Part shown: positions 1 through 10,903 of the stretch, in pieces
Layout of the letters: each line of letters opens with the position of its first letter
How positions within the stretch are numbered: the first letter of the stretch is position 1
DNA from: Hippasteria phrygiana
Lineage: Eukaryota; Echinodermata; Asteroidea; Valvatida; Goniasteridae
DNA length: 64,000 nucleotides
Direction: 5' to 3'
Assembly: GCA_037893225.1 (NCBI GenBank)
Contig: JAZGUH010000450.1
Location: 62,001-126,000 of the forward strand
Notes under the pieces: generated by a model
Database searches by the model: none
What the model saw: only the letters and a program-made list of their open reading frames with translations
What the model was told of the DNA's origin: nothing
Made by a program: the position numbers and the translations under genes

Positions 1-1858
1 TTATTTGCCTCGGTGTTTGATGAGCCCAAGTTGAACTGTTGTTCCTTTTTTTTTCTTTTTTGTATTGATGAACTCAGATAGCTTTTCTTCATAAACCACC
101 CTAACCCTGCAAACAGGTGTGCTGGTCTGCAAACACCGTTATTAGGTTTCGTGCAGTGATTATTTATACTGTAAAGCAATACAAAGTAGGATATGTATAT
201 TGGCTAAAACTGCTAGCTGTGGATGTTGTCGAATCAAGTCGTGACTCTTATAGGGTTCATTGTTGCTTCGGCTCCCCAAAGTCACTTGGCCGGTGTCGCG
301 TATCAGACTCCCTAAAAATCCGACTTGTTGGTTAAACCATGGATGGTTAAACTGCGCAAGCTTTATCCCCCCCCCCCCCCCCCCCAAGGGTGAAGGTGGG
401 TTAGGGCTAGAACAGGGTTGGGGTTAGGGTTATGATGTCAAAGGTTATGCAGGCCCGTCGCTTGGGGGGTAAGGGCGGAGGGGTCAGGCCCCCTGGCAAC
501 CAATCCCCCCCCCCCCCCCCATTGGCAAAAATCAAAAGCATCAGTTATATAGTTGTGTTTTCTTGTGATGTGGCCCCTGGCACTGTGGACCCAATGCCCG
601 GAGCTGGCGACGGGCCCGAAGTTATGCCATTGCCAAAAATTACTGAGTATTAAAGCACAGTGCATCATGGGTAAAGAGTAGATAATTCATGGAGTCGGAT
701 ATTCATGACACCGGGGTTGCGTGTGTTTTCTCAAGGAATTTCTTCTGGGCAAAATTAATTGAAATTGCGATATTGGCCCTATGGCTTGCTCTGATATGCC
801 CGTATCTGAGCTTAGCATCGAGCCATATTTTATAGCGCCATCTGCTTATAATACAAAGCGCCAGAGCACTGTGCGAATACAATGCCGGGGAAAAATAACA
901 TTAAAATAGAACACATTTAGACTACAATAAAAGCAACAAGCATGTTTGGATCATTTGTCACTGTAATCCATTTACAAATAAACAAAAGGTCAAGTCGTAC
1001 AACTGTGATGAAAACTGAACAAATTTCTTTTTACACCAAAAAGTATACATGTAGTTTCGTGGGATGTTTTTTTAGAGAACCTCGCAGTGAATGAATACAA
1101 TTCCTGTGCTGTCTAGATCAGTTCCAAGTTGTCAATGCTTCAGACATTAGAATCATCCATCACATTATCTGGATTTGTCTGACGGTAAAGAAACGAGAAA
1201 ACAATGCCCGGTACAAAATTGTGATGTCAAAGTTCGACACAAGTATTACTCCACACATTGAATATGTATAATTAATCAATATTGAGTTATTTATTTCTTG
1301 AGGCAGAATCGTGATAAGTCACAGCGGGGGATATCCCAAACTTCAGAATATCCAACTTGGTGTTGGATGTGACGTGTTGCAATTGCATTCCTTACAAAAA
1401 ATAGATTTTACATTCAATGGTGCATGATTAGGACTGGAGGTTTTTTTTATATCATCCTGAAGCATATTTTAGATTAAAGTTTTAGATTTCTATTGTGTCA
1501 TTTTTACCTCAAACATAATGTCCTCGTTTATCGAGTTTTGAGTCCCAAACACGTCACTCTGTGCATTTTGACTGTGTATAATTTCCCTGCTACCTGCAAT
1601 GCTAATGTACAAGTTATAGAATCTTATGGTACTTTGTATTAGGTCTATATAAGTAAGTTAATTTTAGTCTTCTCTTTATGTCCTATATAGACTATATCTT
1701 GTACTTGCGTGTTTCCAACAATGCAAAAAACCCAAATTAACAAAATATTCAGAATCAAAAAAATGTTCAGAATCATATATTTGCGGTGTTTCCAATTCTG
1801 AAAAAAAAAATCGAAACAATTTACAAATTGTTGTGTTTATTTGGATTTATCCCATAGT
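1..1858. other. Non-coding flank with poly-C tracts
   Basis: I see no coding exon here. There are two long poly-C runs (about 367-385 and 503-520) and a short patch of telomere-like GGGTTAGGG words near 400-430, too short and degenerate to be a telomere. The rest is AT-rich. The small open frames at the left end run through the C tracts and have no splice support or recognisable composition. Confidence 0.6.
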
Positions 1859-2796
1859 CTACTTGACGTAATATCTCCACTTGACCAGATCTGCGGATGG
1901 TATTCCCGTACGTCGTTTCTTGTTGTCCGTGTTGCGAGAGAAGAACCAGCCGCATGTAGGTTTGGCCAGGGTGGCGAAGGGGGCCACCGAGTTGGACTTG
2001 ATGCCACCCTGGACGAAGAGACAGTTAGACCGTGTAGTGGGAGCTTCGTATGGTATCTGTGGATGGAGAGATTATTAGTTATTGGATCAGAAGTTAGTAC
2101 AGAAATTCATAATCTAAAGAACTTAACGAGAATTATGTGAGAATTTATTATAAAATGTAGGCCTATACTGGACCTTGGACAAAAGCCTTTAACTGATATT
2201 TTTATTGTCATAATCATTTTCAAAAATAGTTTAAGTTGCATGCCGTTTCAGGACTATGGACAAAATCTGTATCTGAACGGTGTAATTGATCAGCTTCTAA
2301 ATATTGAGGTCAAGTAGGATGAGAGATGAGTGATAAGTGTTCTACTCCGAAACTTGATTTCATGTTAAATACTTGTCTTGGAGATCGAAAATGTTAGCAT
2401 AAGTCTTCAGCAGTGTTACGAAAAAAAATGATTTCTGCATGTAAACAAAACTGTTGTTGAGAGTGGTTCTTTATAAGTGTCAATGCTTCCTCAGGCTAAA
2501 TTTACCTCTGAATCCATGGTGCTCCTCAGGCTCGACTGTAACCTACTGCTACCTGCCGGTGAAGGCGGGAGCCCCACTCCGGCCAGCGGGTCACTCAGGT
2601 TGAGGTGACGGGAGTACTTGTTGCGACTATCGGTGCCACGGCGCGCTGCGGCCGGACTACCGCTGATGTACGCGTGCCAGAAGGCAGGGCACGGGAGGTT
2701 TTTCTGCCCGTACTTTTCGCCCAGAGGGAAGACGTCCTCCTTGTTGTCGCCGTAGAAGTGTTGGTTGATGAGGCCCTGATATCCCGAGTTAGGCAT
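1859..2796 (-). CDS. Two-exon gene, 162-aa protein of unknown function
   Basis: Exon 1 runs from 2796 down to 2506 (97 codons, starting MPNSGYQGLINQHFYGDN) and ends at a GTAAAT donor. Exon 2 runs from 2056 down to 1859 (65 codons plus TAG) after a CTCCATCCACAG acceptor. The junction is phase 0 and reads MDSE-IPYEAP. Both exons are clearly richer in G+C than the surrounding DNA. On the minus strand an AATAAA (plus-strand TTTATT at about 1837-1842) lies 17 bp past the stop and could be the poly(A) signal. The protein is soluble, with no signal peptide or membrane segment; it is rich in Gly, Pro, Tyr and Asn and ends in a basic patch followed by WRYYVK. I do not recognise the family. Its size and composition resemble small cilia/sperm axoneme proteins, but that is only an impression. 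The start is the first ATG of a clean open frame. Confidence 0.7.
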
Positions 2797-3404
2797 AGTG
2801 ATCGATGGTTGGTTGAGTCGATCAAACTAGGGGAGTATGACCGGTTTGCTTGCCACGGCACAATGGCCCAGCTTCGTATTTGGTGATGGGTGTCTCAAAC
2901 GCCAGTCATTTGCAAATCGTGTCTCTCACCACTGTATTCCACTTCACTACACACGCACGTATATACAATTCAAGCAGGCTTGCCAAATGTGGTACAAGTT
3001 TACTGTATTGTGTCTTGAAGTAAACCTTCTCCAAGAAAACCTCTGCTGAAATCTGATACACTAGTCCTGAAGGACCCTCCTGTTTGGTGAAGAAAATACC
3101 GGATGTCCGGTTTGCCAACCAAACATCCTCCGATGCGGCAACGAAGGTGGCAAAGCTTCGCTCTCCACACGCTGTTTGACCGTTTCGTTAACAGTAAGGG
3201 GACTAGTTGCTAGCCGTGATGTAATGACAAGACAACTTATTGTACAAACATCCCTAATGAAAACGGGAGGTGACTGGACACAGTGTACATCAAGTTGTAT
3301 TGTGAAGAGGCAGCGAGCCAAAACGCGATGAATAAACGAAAACAGACAATGTCGATTGTTGTGTTGTCTGCGTGCCCCCTAATTACGCATGCAAGCGTCA
3401 CAAC

Positions 3405-3419
3405 CTCTGCCATGGCAAC
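3405..3419. promoter_or_regulatory. RFX X-box-like site upstream of the 162-aa gene
   Basis: On the minus strand this reads GTTGCCATGGCAGAG. The left half matches the RFX X-box half-site GTTGCC exactly; the right half is imperfect. It lies about 0.6 kb upstream of the start codon of the minus-strand gene at 1859-2796. RFX factors drive ciliary genes in animals, so a real site would fit a ciliary role. One imperfect site is weak evidence. Confidence 0.3.
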
Positions 3420-3697
3420 GAGGGCTGAAAGTTCAGAAAGTTTTTCGAGCGGTACAGAATGTGAACTTTTATATGAGAAACAACAGAATTGTTAAAATTA
3501 AAAATTTTCTTCAAACTATTTGAAGAGTTTTATTAAATAAACTCTTCGAAATGGTGATTAATATTTTCGAGTTTCGTTGCAAATCTTTGTCACGTCATAT
3601 TACAAAATGCAAAAAAATGTTCGCGCGCGTTATGGGAAAATGCGTTTCACTGATTTGATGCTGCTTATAAGCGCAGCTTAGAGGTAAAACAATAAGA

Positions 3698-3705
3698 TGA
3701 CGTCA
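3698..3705. promoter_or_regulatory. Perfect CRE/ATF palindrome
   Basis: TGACGTCA in a locally CpG-containing stretch (about 3600-3740) between the minus-strand gene at 1859-2796 and the plus-strand gene starting near 5.5 kb. Such sites bind CREB/ATF factors. It could be part of a promoter for either gene. Two more copies at 4997 and 5094 belong to a small inverted-repeat element. Confidence 0.35.
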
Positions 3706-3843
3706 TCGTCGTTTTGGCGCGTAATAGACGCACTTTTTTTCCACGCAACAAAACAATGTGTCATACTAATGATGATACACAATGAATGCTAGCTTTGTTA
3801 ATGTTGGGGCTTGCGGTTGTCGCTCTGACGTGTGCTTGTTTGT

Positions 3844-3985
3844 TTAATTCGGTTCTCTCTTAAAGAGATCCAATTTCCCTCTGGAAATCGGAGCCTTTGA
3901 GGTTCTGATGGGGGCCTTGTCACGATGGGCCAGGTTACCGCGGATGGCACCCCATCCTCCATCGAGGTCATAAATGTTTCCCGTA
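3844..3985 (-). CDS. Possible terminal coding exon, unknown
   Basis: On the minus strand an acceptor-like TTGACTGCACAG is followed by an open frame that reads GNIYDLDGGWGAIRGNLA and, after about 25 more residues, ends in KREPN and a TAA stop. The composition (Gly, Asp, Arg, Lys, few repeats) looks coding, and no repeat copy of this stretch occurs elsewhere in the window. I could not find an upstream exon, so it may be the last exon of a gene whose other exons I missed, a pseudogene remnant, or chance. The polypyrimidine tract before the acceptor is poor. Confidence 0.3.
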
Positions 3986-4164
3986 CTGTGCAGTCAAGCG
4001 ATCTGTTTACACCGTACAGGGAGCCTCGAGTTACATTACCAACTATCGGGTTTGTAGGGGAAAATCTAATAAAAATATAGTTTCATTAACTGTGATTTGA
4101 GGCTTTGCATGGCGAAGCGTTACGTGAGAAGTAACTAACCCTAAAATGAAAACGGATGTTCTGA

Positions 4165-4230
4165 GACGAACCAGAGGTCTACACTCGACGTTTCGGTCAT
4201 AGTCTGTGGCCGTCATCAGGAGAACTGTCA
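4165..4230 (-). repeat. Penelope-like repeat with degenerate hammerhead core
   Basis: Minus-strand sequence contains CTGATGACGGCC, an imperfect stem, and then CGAAACGTC. The CTGATGA...GAAA pair with an adjacent GTC is the conserved core of hammerhead ribozymes carried in the terminal repeats of Penelope-like retroelements. The stem between the two boxes (GGCCA against TGACC) has a mismatch, so this copy is probably decayed. A related stretch sits at 38890-38985. Confidence 0.45.
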
Positions 4231-4310
4231 TGACGATCAAAGCATACTGACGTATGACTGAAATGTTGTGTTTATGCTTCTGGTTCTTCAAAGCGCCATT
4301 CTTCTCTGAT

Positions 4311-4396
4311 TAAAGGTAGCATGTACAACATTTGCTTTTGCTGTAATTTCCAGAAATAAATGGACTTGTGGGTTAGTATTTTATAGCAAATACTGT
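4311..4396 (+). repeat. Dispersed repeat copy (partner at 10813-10903)
   Basis: This stretch, from TAAAGGTAGCATGTACAAC through TTTGCTTTTGCTGTAATTT and ATAAAT to CAAATACTG, matches the reverse complement of 10813-10903 along its length with scattered differences. It is therefore an interspersed repeat with opposite orientations in the two places. No TIR, tail or coding capacity is visible, and the class is unknown. Confidence 0.65.
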
Positions 4397-4980
4397 TAAA
4401 CCGACCCGTTTAAAGTTTTGCGTGCATTATGCTGGAAAAACAAAGAGGAAGTTCTTGTAAGAAGAAAATCGGGGTGCTGCGTAGCACTATATCAAGTGAA
4501 GTTCTTGTAGTCTGGTTCCCTTACCCTACTTCAGACAAAACGGAGCAATTTATAGACGTCGTGGAATTATCAGGTCGGGGAACTATATTTCCAACGATGC
4601 TTGGCCGACCATCGCTGGAAATGTATATAGGCTACACAAATTCTTGAAAATGACAGCACACCAGATGCCATTATTTCACAGGATGCTTGAGACTATTATT
4701 GACTTCCAGTCAAGTAAGGTATTTCATAATAATTCAGTAGTTGTTTATGTTTGAAATGTATATTACTGTATAAGAAAGTCACTTCACACAAGCTTCCATC
4801 TGAATTAAATAAACCAACTTGCAATCGGCGAATCCAGAAAAGTGCACCAGTCCTATTCACATTTTATCGTCGTCTCCTTTAACAATTTCCATTGCATTCT
4901 CCCCCCCCCCCCCCCCCCCCATGTCCCAAATTATGATACTTTATGTAAGCTTCTATGCATGTCTCAAATAACGTTTGGTA

Positions 4981-5116
4981 TAGAGTACCAAAGTGATGAC
5001 GTCAATGCGATGTTTCGAACCAGAATACTTTTGTTATTTTGTGTCAATGCGTTTGCATGACTGGATTTTTTTTGAGCCAGTTGCCGCGTCAACTGACGTC
5101 AGACTTCGGTACTCTA
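4981..5116. mobile_element. 136-bp inverted-repeat MITE carrying CRE motifs in both arms
   Basis: The left end TAGAGTACCAAAGT and the right end, reverse-complemented TAGAGTACCGAAGT, are inverted repeats. Both continue into a TGACGTCA palindrome (4997-5004 and 5094-5101), which makes an arm of about 27 bp with small differences. There is no coding capacity. This fits a small non-autonomous DNA element or foldback unit that would bring two CREB/ATF sites with it. I see no clear target duplication. Confidence 0.6.
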
Positions 5117-5506
5117 TTGTATTTAATCTATTAATTTGCATATTCTAAATTGGAAGCATTTGTACATATACAAAAAATCACGCGTCAAGCTTAATTGCGT
5201 AATGTTTATGTTATTTAAACAAATCCAAATGGTTATGCATGAGCGCCTCTACGTTTGCAAATTATTTTAATCAGGCGTGAATGTTTAGTCTGAGAATTTG
5301 AATCAAATTTCGGTTCTTAGACCTACGAGAATTGTTCGCTTATCGTTAAACTATATCTGATTACCTTGGAATTTAAACAAAGTTTGTAATTTCTTTTTAA
5401 TTTTCCTCGCTCTTGTTTCCGGTTAGTAAGTCCATTCAATCTGCAAGCTGTAACTGCAATTGACGACGACGGACGCGGCATCTATTTGACAAATCTCTCT
5501 GCAATC

Positions 5507-5523
5507 ATGAGCGGTTTCAACAT
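5507..5523 (+). CDS. Candidate short first coding exon of the 5.7-10 kb gene
   Basis: An ATG at 5507 (MSGFN, last codon split) sits in a GC-richer stretch just upstream of the confirmed exons. A GT at 5524 would leave the phase needed to join the exon at 5697. The donor (GTCGAT) is weak. The true first exon could instead lie further upstream. Confidence 0.25.
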
Positions 5524-5696
5524 GTCGATGTCCTACCCCATGATTTGTAGATTAAACTTATGCAAGTCATTTACATGCGCATACGTTTTTAAATTCGAGA
5601 ATAAGGCAGGGCAAAGTAAGCTTTTTCTATAGGCATTATTTTACTTAAGCTGAAAAAGGAGTTAATTATTTTGTACGATGTATTACTTTTCTTCAG

Positions 5697-8600
5697 GTCG
5701 TTCCAGCAAGATGCTCTACCATTTGGCGGTAAGTACTGGGGAGGCTCCCTGACGGAGTATGGAGGGATCGGGGACTTGACTTTCATTGGTCGGAAGCGAG
5801 TGAGGGACTTGGAAGTCACGCGAAGTCACATGCATTACCGGAGTGGATTCAGCAAGTAGTGAGTGGTTTCCCTACAACGTCGTATTTTTTTATTTTTGAA
5901 TGCAAGTCTCTTTGGCATGCACGCAGTGATTCATTTTGTAGTCCTAGACATTATTTTCCAAACTCGACACTCTAAAAAGCCAGATTCAATGTTCAAAAAG
6001 TAACTAAAACCTTGTACTTGATGAACTTTAGACAATTCAAATTGATATCATAAACAAATGGATTTTAATGACTATAGGTGTCATTTTTGTCTCAACGCTC
6101 CTCCTCCCTCTTGCCCGTGCATTCCGTGCCCTACCCTGCCTACCCGATTTGTCCAAGTAGTCAAACAGTTTTCGTGAGTGCCTGTTAACCTGGGTTTCTC
6201 TCCATGTCTGTTAATTTTATCTCGTATGCAATTCTTCCGCTTTTTAATTAGAGTTAATGTTGGCCATTGATAATTTGTAACGGTTTATTTAAATTTTTTG
6301 CCTAAAAAAATAGTAAGACCACAGTGTGCTAATAATTATGTGGCTACTTGTCACACTGCAAAAACTGTGGTGTTAAATTACCACGACGGTGTTAATTTAA
6401 CACCATGTGGTATCTATATTGAATCATGTAAATACCGCGTGGTGTTAATCTGACACCACGGTTTTTGCAGTAGTGCAGTAGAAGTATTGACCGAAAATCA
6501 ATTGCCTGTACATAGCCCATATAAGACATGCATGTAAAACCACGAGTAACTTTCTTATAGATAGTAACCGATGAAAAATTAATTTTGAAAGTTCAAATTA
6601 ACGGCTTTTTGCATGGTAATAATGTTTTCATCAACTTTTCATTTCTGTGGCCAGCTTGACTGACATCCAGCCTTACCGACGGACAAGACTTCACCTCAGC
6701 GAGTGCCGACTCAATGACCAAATGTAAGCACCGTAGAGAAGAGATCTAGCAATCCTCGGTATGTAGCACAGGCGGCGATTTCTCGTCAAGGTTGGAGAGA
6801 GGGGAGGGGAGGGGGGGGGGGGGGGGGGGCGGAGGAAAAAGCACACAACCAACAACAATTGTTAAGCGTTTTGTACTGGGTGTCTATGTATCCTGGGATA
6901 TTTTTGAAAATGTGTGCTGATCTTTGTGTAGGCCTATTCTGTATCTGGTGCATAGTGGTGCATGTAAAAGCCCATGACGCATTAAATGTACACGATAAGG
7001 GGGAAATTATTGGGGGGGGGGGGGACACTGCCATAACCGTCCGCTCTCCAAAAATATTGGGGGGACGTGTCCCCCGTCCCACCGGGATCGCCGCCCATGG
7101 TGTGTATGCATGATCAGTAACATAATTGGAGCTACGTAAAACCATCCATTAGTGATTTCTGCCATTTGCGCTGATCTACAGAGTTATAAACTTGGTTTCC
7201 ACGGTAATTTGAGCCGGACGGGATGTGAATTTCTCTTTGTTTTTTACTAAAAGTGGGTTTTTCGCCCATCCCGTAAATCAGCAATAGCGTTACACTGGAA
7301 ATTACAAATGTATTCATTTTTTTAACTGTTTGGGCACACCCTGGGTAAAGAAATGTAATAAATAAATAAATATTGGTAGAGTTCTATCTATTATATTATA
7401 TAGTCAGCACGTTGTACGCAGACGTGATTAATCCCGTACCTTGTTCCATATACACGTTATAGACCTACCTGTAACAGATCAGTGGTTAAGATTAACGCTG
7501 TTTTTTCATAAGTGCGTTTCGCCGTCCGTTTTGTGTCCGCTGTGTTTTAGGCGTATAGATTATTACTCGCAGGCCGAAAACGCAACGACACAAAACGGAC
7601 CGAAAATAGAATGCCAGCATTAGTCGTGCTTGCCTGTGTGTCACCAATTTGATTAGTTTTTCTCTTGATCAGGTCATCTTAAAATTTTACGTTGACCAAC
7701 CAGTTTCTTGACAACAAAATCGCCAAAGTTGATTTCTCCCAATTCGCAGCATCAGTAATACCACAAAATACATGTACAGTATAGTTTACATCACATTCCC
7801 ATTTGCGTAAAATTTTATTTTAATATTTCTTCAGTATTTCACCTTTCGTTCCTTTCTTTAATAATTCCAGACTTCCATCATCACATCAAGCCGACATCAG
7901 CCGGTGAGAACAAAACCGACATTTCGTTATATTTTAAGTTTTTTTTATAAGACGTGCATTAAGAATGAATAATCTCGAAACAAAGTCTTACAAATTACGC
8001 TATACCACTTCTTTTGGTGATAGGCCAACATTTTTGACACTTGTGTTTATTTTGTCCTCAAAGGCTAAATTGGCAACGGGAGCATCCTTGGCCGGACAGC
8101 CAAGCTTACGGCACCCACCGCTCCATATTCGAAGTCTTCCCTTCCGTCAAACCAGAACCCTCCGTCTCAGACCAAGGTATGTAGACCTGTTATCGACTCA
8201 TAAGCACTCTGCTGGACGCCATCTGTAGGTTAAGTACCCGTTGTGGGCCCGCTCTCATCTCGCAAACATCCATCGGCAACCTGCCAATTGACCGACCAGC
8301 CTCGAGAGCCAACAAGGCTCGCTTTACCATCTCCTTACCAAGTGATTACGGTGATCTCCTTCTTTTATAGTCTTCTTTGTGCCCGCCCCTTCCTGCTCCC
8401 GAGTTTCTTTCCTTGATCTTCACATTTCAATAAATGAGGAGGTAATGGGTCAGGTCGGCGCAGTGCTCCTTCCATCACCCTTCAACTCGGTGATCTAGGT
8501 TCGAACCCCACCCGAGCAGAGATTCGTTTTCAGTCCATGCCTGGGTTTTCCCAGAACATCGTTTTTGGGTTTTCTCTCACCTAACACCGAAAATTTTAGG

Positions 8601-10053
8601 TTGCCAACCCTACCACCCTTACAGTTGTCCAGTCCTGGGTCCAGATCTAAATGGAGGATAAATCTTCAATAGATACCAAAGAAATTATCCCAACTTCAGA
8701 CCTATATAAACCCAGGTATATCTTCCACTGTTGGCGAGACCAACTCGCCTTCCCCTCTTTATCTCAGCCCCCAAAGAAATGCAAATAACGTTTTGATTTA
8801 TTTGTTGATGTCTTCTTTTGCAGAACCGCTTTACAACTCCAGAAGCTTAAACGCGCAGGTGAGTCTAACTAATCAAAAGTATAAATTATCAACTTAACCA
8901 ATGAATCAACCAAACATTACCCTAAAAGACATTCAAATTCGGCATAGTTCCACAACTGGCGTCCATTTATACCGAATTTGTCAATCAACTGCATAAAGAC
9001 TAGTTCGTGGAAATAATTTCAAATCCTGATGTCTGCATGCTCCGCTTTTTTCTCTTCCAACAGCCACTCGGAAAGGCGACCCAGAAAGCCCTTCTAGATT
9101 TGAACCAGAAACTCTACCAAACGACACTCTACCTCGACTCATACCGCAACTATTCCCGCCAAAAGCTCGACCAGCCAATCACTACGTCGCCATGTAGTTC
9201 TGTGGATGGCGGAAAAGAAGATACCGTGGACGGAGGCAGGAATGAAGCAGATGAGGAAAAGGGTAAAGATGACATCGACAAGGAAGAAGAGGATGTGGAA
9301 GATGGAGATTCTGCCCGTGAGGAAGAAAATGAAGACACATCAGATGGTGTGAAAAATACTCCATCTGCAAAAGGCCCCTTCGGTTCTGTTCCGCTCAGGT
9401 TCGACGACACTCCACAGATCATGGAATATACCATTCGTCACTTCCAGATCACTCCCAATAAGCCAATGGCTGGCGTCGGTCCATGCTGGCCTCCTGGTTC
9501 CAGTTACGTCATCGATGGCATCAATGGTCCCCAGTTGGTCGAACGAGCTGACATTACCCAATCACAGCCGATGTACCATGAAGCAGTAAGACAAGATGGT
9601 GAAAAGAAGCAGCAGCGGCTTTTGTCAGCTCGAGTTAGACTTGCCAAACGATACGGGGACATCCTCACCCGTAGACACAACAAAGAGGGCTCTCCCACCT
9701 TGTTGGCTGCTCTGAAGTCACAAGATGCGTTTTTGAAAGAGAGAATGCACATGTTACGTCATTCGAATGACCAGCAACGTCCATCCAATCAGAATCAAGT
9801 TGAGCCTGCATTGACCAATCAAATGCCTGGAATCGCATCTTCCCACCAAGTAGACGACTTGGGCAAGGGTCAAGAGGTTAAACTACCTGTCGTTCAAACA
9901 ACTGACCAAACACCTTTTGTTGTTCCACCAACCTTTCGTAAAACATCGCTGGTACTGCCGCCAGCACCACTGGCTGACTGCTTATCACCCGCTGGTTCCC
10001 GTACTCCACATAGACTGGGTCTGCGATACAAGTCCGAAGCACACAAACGGTAG
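5697..10053 (+). CDS. Multi-exon gene, at least 466-aa protein of unknown family
   Basis: Six exons join in frame: 5697-5858, 6655-6723, 7871-7903, 8064-8176, 8824-8858 and 9064-10053 (stop TAG). Every intron is GT-AG with good donors (GTGAGT, GTAAGC, GTGAGA, GTATGT, GTGAGT). All five junctions keep one open frame, for example FSK-Y-LTDIQPYRR and SR-LNWQREHPWPDSQAY, which is strong evidence for a real gene. The N-terminal part is Gly/Arg/Tyr-rich and without low complexity. The last exon has a Lys/Glu/Asp-rich segment (about 9220-9350), then an ordered-looking part (MEYTIRHFQITPNKPMAGVG, and later a basic helix-like stretch with LSARVRLAKRYGD), then a Pro/Gln/Ser-rich tail. There is no signal peptide or membrane segment. 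I do not recognise the family; a cytoskeletal or ciliary role is only a guess. The N-terminus is incomplete. Introns contain a 117-bp MITE (6355-6471) and a SINE (8446-8720). Confidence 0.8.
6355..6471. mobile_element. 117-bp palindromic MITE in an intron
   Basis: The left end ACTGCAAAAACTGTGGTGT and the right end, reverse-complemented ACTGCAAAAACCGTGGTGT, differ at one base; further GTGGTGTTAA repeats lie inside. It lies in the intron between exons 5697-5858 and 6655-6723, with no coding capacity. It is probably a non-autonomous DNA transposon or foldback unit. Confidence 0.65.
8446..8720 (+). repeat. tRNA-derived SINE in an intron
   Basis: The head contains a B-box-like AGGTTCGAACCCC (about 8495-8510) downstream of an A-box-like GGCGCAGTGCTCC, as in RNA polymerase III promoters of tRNA-derived SINEs. 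The body (TTTTCAGTCCATGCCTGGG and later GTCCTGGGTCCAGATCT) recurs in the minus-strand SINE at 26913-28431 and in the fragment at 41160-41285. No complete tRNA cloverleaf is evident. It sits in the intron before exon 8824-8858. Confidence 0.6.
9064..10053 (+). CDS. Terminal exon of the 5.7-10 kb gene (329 codons)
   Basis: This is the largest exon in the window. The acceptor is TTTCTCTTCCAACAG, and the frame then reads PLGKATQKALLDLNQKLYQT to the stop at 10053. The open frame continues about 57 bp upstream of the acceptor to an ATG at 9007, but the pyrimidine tract and the match with the phase-0 end of exon 8824-8858 show that the ATG is intronic. The acidic segment is about 40 residues, largely Glu and Asp with Lys. 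Confidence 0.85.
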   Translation, partial: PLGKATQKALLDLNQKLYQTTLYLDSYRNYSRQKLDQPITTSPCSSVDGGKEDTVDGGRNEADEEKGKDDIDKEEEDVEDGDSAREEENEDTSDGVKNTPSAKGPFGSVPLRFDDTPQIMEYTIRHFQITPNKPMAGVGPCWPPGSSYVIDGINGPQLVERADITQSQPMYHEAVRQDGEKKQQRLLSARVRLAKRYGDILTRRHNKEGSPTLLAALKSQDAFLKERMHMLRHSNDQQRPSNQNQVEPALTNQMPGIASSHQVDDLGKGQEVKLPVVQTTDQTPFVVPPTFRKTSLVLPPAPLADCLSPAGSRTPHRLGLRYKSEAHKR

Positions 10054-10151
10054 TTTTTATTCTTAAAATTTTATTCTTTTGTATTTTGATGGGAGGCGGT
10101 TGTTAAGAAACTTGCACTTGATTATCTTTGTTTCGGTGCTGTTGTTTTCAG

Positions 10152-10592
10152 GGCGATTGTGTAGTGTAGGGCCCCTTTTTAGTTTTGATGAAATTAGATT
10201 CACGGGTATTTTTTCTCATTCCAAAATGACTTTTTCAACCTAAAGCAGACTTCTCTTAATTCTATTGACATCGGTTTTTGTAATTTTGAAAAGTTTATTT
10301 CGGTAGAAAATGCAATTTTCTTACGCGCTTTACGGCAGTTGCCATGCGAATGAACGCGGTTTTGCGTGTTTACTGTGCGTCGCGGTGATCGCCATCTTTA
10401 TTTTCGCGTTGCGTTTTGTTGTCCTCATCGCCGCTTTACCCCATAATTTCCCTCAAAAGCTAAAACCCTGCCCTTTATCTACGGCATACCTGTTGGTTTG
10501 TTATGTCGCTAACTAGTTTGGCAATTCCAATAACCTAAAAGTGGATTTTTGTTCCCTTATAGGGAACAGGGCCCTACACTACATAATTGCCG
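10152..10592. mobile_element. TIR element of about 440 bp (copy 1)
   Basis: The left end GGCGATTGTGTAGTGTAGGG and the reverse complement of the right end, GGCAATTATGTAGTGTAGGG, form inverted repeats of about 23 bp that end in GGGCCC. The interior from about 10275 to 10585 matches 16485-16800 closely. It has no coding capacity. This is a non-autonomous DNA element just downstream of the gene ending at 10053. Confidence 0.65.
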
Positions 10593-10812
10593 TTTTTAGT
10601 GGAAAGGGCGGGGTGTGGGGAGTTGGGGATATATCCCCCGCTTTTTGACCAGGGGGATTTTGTTTAACAAAAGACGGTAAGGAGGAAAATTTTAAAGGAG
10701 GCCAGGAGCCACTACGAAAATGTAAATTTCGCGTGAAATTCCCAGTGGAAGTGTCGGAAGGAGCGGTTTTCCCAGCATATATGTACACAAAACTTTCAAC
10801 TGGTCAGTATTT

Positions 10813-10903
10813 CAGTATTTGCAAGCACCCTATAAAATGCTAACTCCAAATTGATTTATTTCTAAAAATTACAGCAAAAGCAAATGGTGTATACTACCTT
10901 TAA
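10813..10903 (-). repeat. Dispersed repeat copy (partner at 4311-4396)
   Basis: Reverse complement of the 4311-4396 repeat, starting at CAGTATTTGC and ending at ATACTACCTTTAA. Class unknown. Confidence 0.65.

Noticed and set aside
400..432. Telomere-like GGGTTAGGG words
   Set aside because: Only a few interrupted copies; not a telomere or a clear interstitial telomeric array.
8446..8530. Possible tRNA gene
   Set aside because: A- and B-box-like words are present, but no complete cloverleaf or acceptor stem can be drawn, and the downstream body recurs elsewhere. It is a SINE. The same applies to 34338-34405 and 41005-41085.
9150..9434. 94-codon Ser-rich frame on the minus strand
   Set aside because: It is the antisense shadow of the acidic Glu/Asp/Lys segment in the terminal exon of the 5.7-10 kb gene.
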